NCBI GenBank assembly: GCA_035639235.1
Contig: DASQYL010000229.1
Location: 1-64,000 of the forward strand
DNA length: 64,000 nt
Source of the DNA: UBA11740 sp035639235
Lineage (GTDB): Bacteria > Acidobacteriota > Blastocatellia > Pyrinomonadales > Pyrinomonadaceae
Direction of reading: 5' to 3'
The position numbers and the translations under genes were made by a program. This document shows, piece by piece, positions 1-7,699 of this stretch; the first letter of the stretch is position 1, and each line of letters opens with the position of its first letter. The notes below the pieces were generated by a model. That model did no database searches and was not told the origin of the DNA. It saw nothing but the letters and a program-made list of their open reading frames with translations.

Positions 1-427
1 GGCGTTCCTGGTGAAGGCCGGCGCCCAAACGCAGAACCAAAGCTACAAGGTTGTGGCCACCGAGTCTTTCGAATTTCCCAACCAATGTACGAACGAGTTG
101 ATGAGCGTTTCGGACACGACCTATGTCAGTTGTCACGACCAGTTGCGCGCCGACGGTAAGTTCACCGACAAATGTGAAATTCGCCAGGTGGTCACTGCTG
201 TCGGTGAGTCCAGCGGAACCGTCTGGCAGGGCGAGGCGACGTTCAAAGATGAATTCGTGACCGTCGATCCGTGCAACTTTACCTTCAGTAACGTGGGCAC
301 AGTTCATCTGATCAGCCGCGGCCCAGCCGTGAACACAATGATCACTTTCAATGATTTCGTGCGCATGCAGGATTGCGTGATGACCGACAATCAGCATGTC
401 CAGGATTTCGATTGCCACGGGCGCTAG
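1..427 (+). CDS. Hypothetical protein, 5' end cut by the window
   Basis: The reading frame is open to the left edge, so the true start may lie outside; a GTG at 11 would give 138 residues. The product is rich in Thr, Val and Asp and has eight cysteines spread along it, which suggests a secreted, disulfide-containing domain, though the signal peptide, if any, is not in view. I do not recognise the family. The stop codon abuts a repeat that begins with GTCAGAACC at 428. Function unknown. Confidence 0.6.
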   Translation, partial: AFLVKAGAQTQNQSYKVVATESFEFPNQCTNELMSVSDTTYVSCHDQLRADGKFTDKCEIRQVVTAVGESSGTVWQGEATFKDEFVTVDPCNFTFSNVGTVHLISRGPAVNTMITFNDFVRMQDCVMTDNQHVQDFDCHGR

Positions 428-472
428 TCAGAACCACCTGCGTAAGCGGATGGGTTGAATCGCTATTTTGAG

Positions 473-751
473 ATGAAAAAAAGGACCGCCCGCGTCACGA
501 TTGAGACTGAGCGGTTGCTCGTCATCAGCCACTCCAGCCAATCGATTGAAAGTTGGTGTGAGGCATGCGCAGACAGGGTCAGATTCGTCCCGATCGACGA
601 AGCCGCCGCAGTCGCCGGCGTCAGCCAGCGAACGATCTTTCGTTGGGCCGAAGCGGCGGCAATTCATCTGAGGGAAACGCCAAATGGCAAAGCGATGTTT
701 TGTCTCAACTCGATCACTTTGGAATTGAATTCGCGCAGATTACTGCGCTGA
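473..751 (+). CDS. Small helix-turn-helix (excisionase-like) protein
   Basis: A 92-residue protein. The segment around residues 40-75 (DEAAAVAGVSQRTIFRWAE) looks like a MerR/excisionase-type helix-turn-helix in which a short wing follows the recognition helix. The N-terminal part has a CxxC-like pair (WCEACADRV), possibly a small metal site. I chose the ATG at 473 (MKKRTARVTIETER); a TTG at 455 lies in the upstream repeat-derived stretch. Proteins of this style are common in Blastocatellia as orphan small DNA-binding proteins; the target is unknown. It is followed by two small hairpins (760-816). Confidence 0.6.
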   Translation: MKKRTARVTIETERLLVISHSSQSIESWCEACADRVRFVPIDEAAAVAGVSQRTIFRWAEAAAIHLRETPNGKAMFCLNSITLELNSRRLLR

Positions 752-759
752 ACTACGAC

Positions 760-816
760 TCGTAACGCAAACTGTTGGTTTGCGAATCATCCGCAAGCTG
801 ACAGCTTGCGCTACCT
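760..816. repeat. Two adjacent small palindromes
   Basis: The first hairpin has arms GCAAAC/GTTTGC and the second GCAAGCT/AGCTTGC. The first is nearly the same as a palindrome found inside the flavoprotein gene at about 3478-3505, so this is a dispersed repeat and not a unique regulatory site. Confidence 0.7.
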
Positions 817-833
817 AAAGAAAGGAACGTGTA

Positions 834-1592
834 ATGAAAAAGATTTGGTTATTGACGATATTGGTCTTTACGTTGCCGGCGATAACCGCCGCGCAAACGT
901 CCGGCGATTACGACAGGTGGGACTTCTATGGCGGCTATTCGCTGGGGCGTTTCACTTCCAACGTGCGCACGGCGACATTCAATTCCAGTGGCGGCTCTGA
1001 GACCTTCACCGGACTCTGCACCCAGGCGTTTGCAGATCAAAACGGCGCCAACTTTCAAAAATTCTTCTGTAAGCGGCGAAACTTCAGCGGGTTTGACGCA
1101 TCGGTAACGCGCAACGTCAGCCGGGTCGTGGGCATCACGGGTGACGTCACCGGACATTGGAAGAAAAGTACGTACGTCGATGTCTTTAATCCGCCGGGCG
1201 TAACCCAAACCGAAGCCAACGACGAGAAGTTTTGGAATTTTCTCGCCGGCGTGCAGATCAAAGACAACCGCCGCGAGAAAAAGTTAAAGCCGTTCGGGCA
1301 TGTCCTCGCGGGATTTGCGCATTACACGAATCAGCAATCGCAGACGCTCGATCTCTTTCCGCAATTCAACTTCGTCATTCAGGATCATGTGACCAGCTTT
1401 GCGATGAAGTTGGGCGGGGGCCTTGATCTGCGCATCGCAAAACGCATCGATATTCGAGTGGTAGGGGTGGACTACAATCCCGTGTTCGCGAAAGATCGAA
1501 ACGCCGATCGTATCTCCGGCCCATTTACGGCCAGCTTCGGCGGAAGATTGATGAACGGGTTCACCGTCGGCGCCGGCATTGTGATTCACTGA
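834..1592 (+). CDS. Outer membrane beta-barrel protein
   Basis: A 252-residue exported protein. The N-terminus has a typical signal peptide (MKK, then a hydrophobic stretch ending in TAAQ, cleavage near residue 21). The mature part shows alternating hydrophobic/polar strands (YDRWDFYGGYSLGRF; LRIAKRIDIRVVGVDY; FGGRLMNGFTVGAGIVI) and ends in a hydrophobic strand, as in 8-stranded OmpA/OprF-like porin-fold proteins. An AAGGAA ribosome-binding site precedes the ATG. The ligand or role is unknown. A large inverted repeat follows immediately. Confidence 0.7.
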   Translation: MKKIWLLTILVFTLPAITAAQTSGDYDRWDFYGGYSLGRFTSNVRTATFNSSGGSETFTGLCTQAFADQNGANFQKFFCKRRNFSGFDASVTRNVSRVVGITGDVTGHWKKSTYVDVFNPPGVTQTEANDEKFWNFLAGVQIKDNRREKKLKPFGHVLAGFAHYTNQQSQTLDLFPQFNFVIQDHVTSFAMKLGGGLDLRIAKRIDIRVVGVDYNPVFAKDRNADRISGPFTASFGGRLMNGFTVGAGIVIH

Positions 1593-1596
1593 TGCT

Positions 1597-1653
1597 TGTT
1601 TGGAGTCCCGCCTTCAGGCGGAAGATGGCCGCCTAGAGGCGGGACTCCGAACA
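1597..1653. repeat. 57-bp near-perfect inverted repeat
   Basis: The two 25-nt arms (GGAGTCCCGCC at 1602 and GGCGGGACTCC ending at 1648) are complementary apart from a few changes, around a 7-nt loop. It lies between two converging genes and could act as a bidirectional stem-loop, but there is no T-tract. The sequence style is that of a dispersed palindromic repeat. Confidence 0.75.
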
Positions 1654-2781
1654 TCACAACCTGATGATGCCTGAGTCTGTGAGTTTCTTAATCATGCGCA
1701 GCGTGTCGGCCTCGCGGAATGGGCAAACCGAAAGGATCGATCCGACGTCGGCCTCGCCATTGATGCGCGACAAGACGAAACCTTCCTGCGGTCCGAGCCT
1801 TTCGCTTTCCAATTGTGCCAGACTGGCGGCGAGCTTCGGCACTGCGCGTGGTGAAACTCCGTTTCGATAAAGATGCGCAATGAATTTCTTTTCGGCGTCT
1901 TCGCGTAAACGGAGAGCCTCGCTGCTTTTTGGCTCGAGCTCGAGCGCGCTGTTGATAATGGCGAGAGCATTATCGACGCTGTCGTCTTTCATCTCGGCGC
2001 GCGCCAGCTTCAATAACTCAGGCACCGTTTGCGGCAGACGCAAAGGCGAAAGATCGGCGGGAGGTTCCGTGGGCGGCGCCTCGCCGGCCACTTTGATGAC
2101 GCCTTTTTCGACGAGATCGAACAACAATGCGTACGCGTGAAACAGAGACGTATGCATGTTGTAGCAAATCTCGGCGGCCGTCAGGTTCTTCTCGACGTGA
2201 TACAGAATCTCGCGCGTCTCTTTACTGCTGTCGTGCAACGATTGCGTCCATCCGGGTATTAATTCAAAGAACGCTCGATCCGAGGGAATGACCTTGCGAT
2301 AGCGCGTCCACTCATCGATGCGATAGATGCCGTCCATGATTACGTTGGTCGCGTCGACGTTGATGCGAATCAAATCAGGCGGCAACGGCTGGCTGTCGAA
2401 GAATTCAAACTCCGCTTCGTCCCAAATGAACAGATCGTAGATTATTTCCAACGTGCGGGTGCGCAGCACGTACATGATGTCGGCCTGGCTCACAAAACCG
2501 CGCGCCGAAAGCACCGCGCCGAGGCGGTCGCCCGATTCGCGGTGTGTCTCCATCGCGTCGCGCAATTGCTCTTCGGTGATCTTGCCGTAATGCAGTAATA
2601 CCTGACCGATGGCCTCTTTCGGGTCATTCGAAGTAGACCCGACAATCGTGCCCTGCTCCAGAAAGATTTGTTTGACGATGCCGGCGCGCGCGAATTTGAG
2701 CGTACCGGTCTTGCGGCCTGCTGCCAGGAACTGCAGCAGGTCAGAGACGGCCATGGATTTCAGAGTTCCGTGAATGCTCAT
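1654..2781 (-). CDS. DUF4388 (PATAN) domain protein with TPR-like tail
   Basis: A 375-residue cytoplasmic protein. Residues 1-110 (starting MSIHGTLKSMAVSDLLQFL) match the DUF4388/PATAN pattern, a domain found in bacterial signalling and gliding/response-regulator proteins. A middle region is rich in acidic and aromatic residues, and residues about 245-310 have TPR-like spacing (A-x-I-N-S-A-L-E-L-E-P). The C-terminal 80 residues resemble a winged-helix-like degenerate domain. PATAN proteins are thought to mediate protein-protein contacts in two-component networks. The partner is not evident here; the REC/HD-GYP regulator at 10-11 kb is the nearest signalling gene. Confidence 0.8.
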   Translation of the reverse strand: MSIHGTLKSMAVSDLLQFLAAGRKTGTLKFARAGIVKQIFLEQGTIVGSTSNDPKEAIGQVLLHYGKITEEQLRDAMETHRESGDRLGAVLSARGFVSQADIMYVLRTRTLEIIYDLFIWDEAEFEFFDSQPLPPDLIRINVDATNVIMDGIYRIDEWTRYRKVIPSDRAFFELIPGWTQSLHDSSKETREILYHVEKNLTAAEICYNMHTSLFHAYALLFDLVEKGVIKVAGEAPPTEPPADLSPLRLPQTVPELLKLARAEMKDDSVDNALAIINSALELEPKSSEALRLREDAEKKFIAHLYRNGVSPRAVPKLAASLAQLESERLGPQEGFVLSRINGEADVGSILSVCPFREADTLRMIKKLTDSGIIRL

Positions 2782-2924
2782 CGGGCGGAAACTGTGATCA
2801 GTTCACTCTGTGCGGAAGGTGACTGAAGCGAGTCCAGGACAACTGAACCGTGAACTTTGATCCTGAAACAGATTACCTGTTCGGACGCAAAACATTCAAG
2901 ATCCGGCAGTGCGGCACTTTACGA

Positions 2925-3030
2925 GTTATTTGCGTCTTCGCGTCTTCGCGTGAGATCGAGGCATCGAAAAGCATTTGAGGTGGAAGCCGCAAAGACACAA
3001 AGAATCGCAAGGCGAATCAGGGCACTGTTG
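2925..3030. repeat. ~100-bp dispersed repeat, copy 1
   Basis: This stretch (TTTGCGTCTTCGCGTCTTCG ... GTGGAAGCCGCAAAG...) recurs with about 80-85 % identity, estimated by eye, at 16349-16447. Its two halves are partly complementary (TGCGTCTTCGCG / CGCAAAGACACA). It occupies the space downstream of the flavoprotein gene. Confidence 0.75.
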
Positions 3031-3039
3031 GTGACATTC

Positions 3040-4305
3040 TTAGAGAGGCTTCAACGCGCTGCGCGCCAATTTCTTTTTCAGATCGACGTAGCCTTGATCG
3101 CCGGCGACGAGTTGGCCCAGGACTTTGCGAATGCCGCGATGACCTTTCGCAAAATCGATCATGCGATCGGTGAACGGTGCGCCCCAGAAGTTCCCATAGA
3201 ATCGGCGCCGCATCTCGGACGCTCGTTTTAGTTCTGCGCCGAAGTCCGCGCGCCAGAGTGCCTCGTAGCTTTCGGGCTCGCCTTTCAAGTATGCCTCGGC
3301 AAATAATTCGGCTGAACGCAGCGCGTAATAAATTCCTTCGCCGGTAACGGGATCGGCAAACCCGGCAGCGTCGCCCAACAGAGCCCAAGTGTTGCCGCAC
3401 GCACGTCGCGTTTCCCAGGTGCGCGGCGCGAGCCCGGGAATGCGCGCCGCATATCTTTCCGCTGATTGCTCTAATCGGTGACGCAAACTATTAGTTTGCG
3501 AGTCGTCGTTTTGTCTTTTCCACAGCCGCATCTTGATCCGGTCGCTACCGCTCCCGGTTCTGACACGATCGTAATAACTCACCATAAAATCCCAGAGCAA
3601 CGCATCAAGCTTCTCATGATCGAAAGCATCCTGCGTGGTGGCAATGCCAAACGAGACATGATCGATCCGCGGAAATGCCCAGGCGTAACCAATCCAGTTC
3701 GGCAAGAAGGCAACTACGGTCGCGGCGTCGTTTGACTCAGGCAGCGGCGCGCGATAACCAAACGCAACTTCCATCTCCGCCGGCGGCAATGGACCAGTGA
3801 GCTGCTTCGCAATCGCGCTGTTCGCACCATCCGCGCCGACCAGGTAATTGCCAGTGAATTGTTCGCCACTCTGCGCGCGCACGATCCAGGGCGTGTCAGC
3901 ACCCGGAGTTGCAACAAGATCAAGTGATTCGTTTTGTATGCGCATGAATCCGCGTCCCGAAACTTTTTCTGCGATCACCTTCGCACCTGCCGCCCTCGCC
4001 CGCTCGCGTAAGAAAGTATCGAAAGCTATGCGCGAATAAACTGCGAAGGGCTCGTCCAATTTCAAGTGCAGATGCTTTCCCGAAGGCGAATACATATCGA
4101 GCTCATCGATCGTACGCCCGACGGCTTCGAGCAAATGCGGCCACGCCTTCAAAGCTTTCGAGGTCACGCCGCCGCCACAGGCTTTCGGCTCGCCGGCGGG
4201 CCGCCCATCAAACAGCGCGACACCGACACCCGCGCGCGCCAGACGCTCGGCCGCGAACGATCCGGCTGGGCCAGCGCCGACGATGATCACCTCGAAGTGT
4301 TTCAC
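3040..4305 (-). CDS. Geranylgeranyl-reductase-family FAD-dependent oxidoreductase
   Basis: A 421-residue flavoprotein. The N-terminal dinucleotide-binding motif VGAGPAGSFAAERLAR (residues 9-24) and the second FAD motif (WALLGDAAGFADPVTGEGI, residues 307-325) define the geranylgeranyl reductase / PHBH-like family, which reduces isoprenoid double bonds or oxidises aromatic substrates. KACGGGVT near residue 41 is the motif typical of the GGR branch. The substrate cannot be told from sequence; menaquinone or carotenoid side-chain reduction is plausible. Residues 247-276 (from RVRTGSGSDRIKMR to TNSLRH) are encoded by two adjacent palindromic repeats inserted in frame between YYDR and LEQSAERYAARIPGL, so the protein carries a foreign 30-residue loop. 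Confidence 0.85.
   Translation of the reverse strand: MKHFEVIIVGAGPAGSFAAERLARAGVGVALFDGRPAGEPKACGGGVTSKALKAWPHLLEAVGRTIDELDMYSPSGKHLHLKLDEPFAVYSRIAFDTFLRERARAAGAKVIAEKVSGRGFMRIQNESLDLVATPGADTPWIVRAQSGEQFTGNYLVGADGANSAIAKQLTGPLPPAEMEVAFGYRAPLPESNDAATVVAFLPNWIGYAWAFPRIDHVSFGIATTQDAFDHEKLDALLWDFMVSYYDRVRTGSGSDRIKMRLWKRQNDDSQTNSLRHRLEQSAERYAARIPGLAPRTWETRRACGNTWALLGDAAGFADPVTGEGIYYALRSAELFAEAYLKGEPESYEALWRADFGAELKRASEMRRRFYGNFWGAPFTDRMIDFAKGHRGIRKVLGQLVAGDQGYVDLKKKLARSALKPL
3478..3570. repeat. Two palindromic repeats inside the flavoprotein gene
   Basis: 3531-3570 holds a copy of the repeat whose coding-strand core is GAACCGGGAGCGGTAGCG; related copies lie at 5236-5270, 25394-25431 and 34425-34464. 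3478-3505 holds the GCAAAC/GTTTGC palindrome also seen at 766-783. Both keep the reading frame. Confidence 0.8.
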
Positions 4306-4423
4306 GCGCTGCTAATCATAAACTGCGTCACGAGTCAGCACCACTCGCGGCAGTGAATGGTTGATTTCTTATCTCCGCCTATCTGAGTTAATCTGGTAAC
4401 ACTTCTTCCCTCGGTGGTGAGTC

Positions 4424-5836
4424 ATGGACCACTCGAGCTCTTTAGTATTTGCCGGCATTGCGCCGCATCCGCCAATCATGGTGCCAGAGGTTGGCCGTGA
4501 TGCGATTGCCGAGGTGCGTTCATCGATCGATGCCATGGCCGAACTCACGCGGCGCCTGATTGCCGCCAAAGCCGAAACCGTCGTCATCATTTCACCGCAC
4601 GCGCCGCTGGAACGGGATGCGTTCATCGCTTACGACGGGCCGCAACTTCACGGGGACTTTGCGAATTTTCGGGCGCCCACCGCAACCGTCAACTTCGACC
4701 TTGATGATGAATTGCTTAACGAGATCACGCGCGCTGCAGCGAACGAGCAACTCATGGTGATGCGAATCAGGGGATACGATCTCGATCATGGTACCGCGGT
4801 GCCGCTCTACTTTCTGCAACGCCACGGTTGGCATGGCAAAGTGATCGCGCTCGGCTACAATTTTTTATCTAACGAAGACCACGTGCGGTTTGGCAAATGC
4901 ATTCGCGAGGCGATCGAGCGGAGCAGGCGCCGCGCAGCGTTCATTGCCAGCGGTGATCTGAGCCACCGCCTCAAAGCCGACGCGCCGGCTGGATATTATC
5001 CCGAGGCTTATCGTTTCGACCGAGAGGTTGTTGATGCGATTGACAGTTGCGCCACCGAGCGCATCGTCAACATCGATCAGAATCTGCGTCGCGCCGCCGG
5101 CGAATGCGGTTATCGCTCAATGCTCGTTGCTATCGGCGCAGTACCCGAGGACAAACCGAGCTGTGAAGTGATTAGTTACGAAGCTCCGTTTGGCGTCGGT
5201 TATCTGGTAGCGCAACTGGTGAATGTTGCACCGGCGTCGGAATCGAGAGCGGTAGCGACCGGATCAAGTGACTCGTTGGCGGCACGAGATGAATCGGAGA
5301 GTACAGACCGCGACCCCCTTGGGCAGTTGATTACTGGTCTCGCGCGAAAAACGATTGAGACGTTTGTTGACTCGGGCAGGATCATCGACGCGCCAGGCAA
5401 TCTAGTTGACTTCTTCAATGCGCGGGCTGGCTGTTTTGTTTCGATCAAGACTCGTGATGGCGACTTGCGCGGTTGCGTTGGCACGGTTGAGCCTGTTAAG
5501 ACCAGGCTCGCGGAAGAAATCATTTACAACGCAATCAGCGCCGCGACCCGCGATCCTCGCTTTGCGCCCGTACAGCCAGATGAACTTCCGAATTTGAAAT
5601 ATTCAGTCGACGTGCTGAGTGAGCCGGAGCCGTGCAGGTTCTCAGATCTCGATCCTGAAAATTACGGGGTAATAGTTGAGCATCAAAGCGGGTTTCCCCG
5701 TGGGCTGCTGCTGCCAAATCTGCGTGGCGTCGACTCCGCCCGAGAACAGGTTGAAATCGCCGCAAGCAAAGCCGGACTCGATCCGCTTTCTAACCTTAAA
5801 TTTTTTCGCTTCCGCGCCGATCGCTATTCGGAGTAA
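4424..5836 (+). CDS. amrA: LigB-type (class III dioxygenase-like) and AMMECR1 fusion
   Basis: A 470-residue two-domain protein. Residues 1-268 match the class III extradiol dioxygenase/LigB fold, with likely metal ligands in APHPP (His14), SPHAP (His59), DHG (His122) and GDLSH (His181). Residues about 299-470 are an AMMECR1 domain (DGDLRGCVGTVEP, NLKYSVDVLSEP). This architecture is the AmmeMemoRadiSam system protein A type, which is usually linked to a Memo-like protein B and a radical SAM enzyme; neither is in this window. The linker, residues 270-298, is low-complexity and holds an in-frame dispersed repeat (5236-5270). The biochemical role of this family is still unsettled. Confidence 0.85.
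   Translation: MDHSSSLVFAGIAPHPPIMVPEVGRDAIAEVRSSIDAMAELTRRLIAAKAETVVIISPHAPLERDAFIAYDGPQLHGDFANFRAPTATVNFDLDDELLNEITRAAANEQLMVMRIRGYDLDHGTAVPLYFLQRHGWHGKVIALGYNFLSNEDHVRFGKCIREAIERSRRRAAFIASGDLSHRLKADAPAGYYPEAYRFDREVVDAIDSCATERIVNIDQNLRRAAGECGYRSMLVAIGAVPEDKPSCEVISYEAPFGVGYLVAQLVNVAPASESRAVATGSSDSLAARDESESTDRDPLGQLITGLARKTIETFVDSGRIIDAPGNLVDFFNARAGCFVSIKTRDGDLRGCVGTVEPVKTRLAEEIIYNAISAATRDPRFAPVQPDELPNLKYSVDVLSEPEPCRFSDLDPENYGVIVEHQSGFPRGLLLPNLRGVDSAREQVEIAASKAGLDPLSNLKFFRFRADRYSE
5236..5270. repeat. In-frame repeat copy in the LigB-AMMECR1 linker
   Basis: The core GAGCGGTAGCGACCGGATCA matches the copies inside the genes at 3040-4305, 25374-27401 and 34024-34908. It encodes SRAVATGSSD in the flexible interdomain linker. 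Confidence 0.75.
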
Positions 5837-5881
5837 GAATCGCAATGGCTCGCTGACAAGAGAGAGCCAACTTCAAGGTCG

Positions 5882-6186
5882 TCAGGCAACTGCCTTGAAC
5901 GGACGAACTTCTTCAGCGACAGCTTTGCCAATCTCATTTTCGGTTACGTCCATATCGTAACGGGTCTGAAGGTTCAGCCAATATCTTGGGCTCTGCGGAA
6001 AATATCGTCCCAGTCTGAGTGCCAGTTCGGCGGTCACCGCTGTCCTCTGGTGACATGGTGAATGCGCATCTTCGTAACACCAATATCACGCGCCAGGCGA
6101 TATTGCGAGATCTCCAGCTCGTCCAATAGCTCTTTCAAATATTGCCCGGGATGTACCGGGTGAATTTTTGCGCCAATGCCTTTCAA
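5882..6186 (-). pseudogene. HigA-type antitoxin, frameshifted
   Basis: Read from a TTG at 6186 (AGGAGA ribosome-binding site just upstream), the frame gives HPGQYLKELLDELEISQYRL and then the XRE helix-turn-helix ARDIGVTKMRIHHVTRGQR before meeting TGA. The other frame then supplies AVTAELALRLGRYF and SPRYWLNLQTRYDM, ending at TGA 5882. Together they match the full HigA/VapI antitoxin family (about 100 aa) with a net -1 frameshift at the conserved RGQRAVT turn. No HigB toxin gene lies beside it; upstream is a lectin gene only 8 bp away. It is therefore an orphan, decayed antitoxin. Confidence 0.8.
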
Positions 6187-6194
6187 TCGGTCTC

Positions 6195-6965
6195 CTATTT
6201 CACTCCTTCCCAATTACAACTCACCATCTTAGTAGCCTTGCAAGCATCTTCGCATCGGGCTTTGGTCAGCGTTCTTCCCAACGACACTTGTTTCTGCTGG
6301 TCATTGACTCCCGAGCACGCGCGCGGCGGATGGGCGGAAGATTCGCGACAGATGATGCCTTGATCGACGTTCACCGTCGTCTTGCTCAAACGCCAACGCT
6401 GGTTGGGTGTGTCCTTGCATGTTTCCAAAAAAACCGCGGCGAAATTCCCGGTGCCTTTGCGGTAGATATCGAGGCAGCGATTCGATCCGACATCACGAAT
6501 CTCGAGGTTCACACCGAACTGATTCAGCGACCATTTCTGACTGGCTTTGCCGGCGGCGCATTCGGTCTGCACCACCGCCGTGCGATCTACAATTTTGTCC
6601 GTCGCCACTTCCAAACAAAGATCGCTGTGAACCGGCGAGATGGTGTAGTTACCCGAGCCGTCGCTGACGACATTAAATTTTTGATTGTTGCTGACTTCGC
6701 TCTTGTCACAGTCGAAGATCTGCAGAGGCGTCACGGCCGCGCACGAGTTGCTCGGAATTTCCAGGCAACGATGACTGGCTTCGCCCACGATTGTGTACAT
6801 GCCATCGGCGACGTTGCCCGGAGCAACGAAGTTCTCATCCACGGCGCGAGTTGCATCAACACCCCGAGCGAAAGATGCGGTCGCATGAGAGTCGTGGGCC
6901 ACATTAGTGATTAGAATCGCACTGAGCAATGACCCTGAAAACAAAATCATCGATGATAATTTCAT
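6195..6965 (-). CDS. Secreted ricin-type beta-trefoil lectin protein
   Basis: A 256-residue exported protein. A signal peptide (about residues 1-28) is followed by a short linker and a ricin-B-like trefoil (about 50-195) with three repeats recognisable by the endings NNQKFNVV, ASQKWSLN and NQRWRLS (Q-x-W / QKF signature) and by paired cysteines (CLEI, CLEV, CLDI). The last 60 residues contain six cysteines (CRESSAHPPRACSG; RCEDACKATKMVSCNWE), possibly a separate disulfide-knotted module. Trefoil lectins bind glycans; there is no linked catalytic domain here. It ends 8 bp before the broken higA. Confidence 0.85.
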   Translation of the reverse strand: MKLSSMILFSGSLLSAILITNVAHDSHATASFARGVDATRAVDENFVAPGNVADGMYTIVGEASHRCLEIPSNSCAAVTPLQIFDCDKSEVSNNQKFNVVSDGSGNYTISPVHSDLCLEVATDKIVDRTAVVQTECAAGKASQKWSLNQFGVNLEIRDVGSNRCLDIYRKGTGNFAAVFLETCKDTPNQRWRLSKTTVNVDQGIICRESSAHPPRACSGVNDQQKQVSLGRTLTKARCEDACKATKMVSCNWEGVK

Positions 6966-6995
6966 GCTCTCTCTGACGGTTGTTGCTTTGCTCTA

Positions 6996-7520
6996 TTACG
7001 CCGACCTTGACCGTCGACGTTTTTCCTCGCCGAAATCGGCGAGTCGCCGGAGGCGATTGGGATGTTCCTTGGGCTCGCGTGTCACGGCGAGCACCGGTTC
7101 GAGTTTCGCGCCTTTGGCAATCAAGCCGGTGCCTTCGGCCGTTGGCTTGACTCGGGCCAGCAAGACGCGGGCGACTCGTTTGGGCATCAGCATCGGAGCA
7201 ATCGTCACAACTGATTCAGCGAGTTGTACGATGTCTCCGCCGCCACGCCAGTGTTCGCGCACGATGGCGTCGTCCGTGTGATCGATTAATCGCAACAGAG
7301 TGAGCGAAATCAAAAACAAATCGTCGATCTGGCCGACGAATGGAATCATGTCGGGTATGAAGTCGAAAGGAATGATCGCGTAGATCACCGCTGCGGCAAA
7401 CAACGCGCGCTCAGTGCGCGGCACACGCTTATCGACCATCAGCTTGGCGCATAGAATCACCATGTTCGGAAGGAACATTAGTAGGTTCTTCATGCGGCTC
7501 TTCAACTCACTCTTGCGCAT
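6996..7520 (-). CDS. YkvA/DUF1232 family membrane-associated protein
   Basis: A 174-residue protein carrying the DUF1232 core AVIYAIIPFDFIPDMIPFVG followed by QIDDLFLISLTLLRL (about residues 46-80), characteristic of YkvA-like proteins with one or two membrane-embedded helices. The C-terminal half (80-174) is basic and ends in KRRRSRS. Function of the family is unknown. It is flanked on both sides by unrelated genes and followed upstream by GGTCAGTTGTCAGTTG-type repeats. Confidence 0.8.
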   Translation of the reverse strand: MRKSELKSRMKNLLMFLPNMVILCAKLMVDKRVPRTERALFAAAVIYAIIPFDFIPDMIPFVGQIDDLFLISLTLLRLIDHTDDAIVREHWRGGGDIVQLAESVVTIAPMLMPKRVARVLLARVKPTAEGTGLIAKGAKLEPVLAVTREPKEHPNRLRRLADFGEEKRRRSRSA

Positions 7521-7542
7521 AACTGTCTATGGTCGTTCAGCG

Positions 7543-7698
7543 GTGGTCAGTTGTCAGTTGTCCTTGTAATACTGCGTTCACAGTCTAAACGAGCGCAAAT
7601 TCAGTAGCAAGCTTCTCGCATCTTCCAGTCTCATGATAAATTGCAGCCTGGCTTAACGATTAACGACTGACCACCGGCCACTGACCACTGACCACTGC
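7543..7698. repeat. Inverted repeat between ykvA-like gene and pta
   Basis: GGTGGTCAGTTGTCAGTTGTC at 7543 is mirrored by short direct repeats of CCACTGACCA at 7675-7698, so the intergenic space is bounded by complementary tracts. The right tract lies directly against the GTG start of pta. Confidence 0.6.
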
Positions 7699-7699
7699 C

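Noticed and set aside
1597..1653. Rho-independent terminator between converging genes
   Set aside because: The stem is strong but has no T-tract on either side; listed as a dispersed inverted repeat instead.
2857..3231. Plus-strand coding region over the 2.9-3.2 kb repeat
   Set aside because: It spans a dispersed repeat and the antisense of the flavoprotein gene, with no domain features.
6168..6914. Plus-strand reading frame opposite the lectin gene
   Set aside because: The minus-strand frame has a signal peptide and beta-trefoil repeats; the plus-strand one has none.
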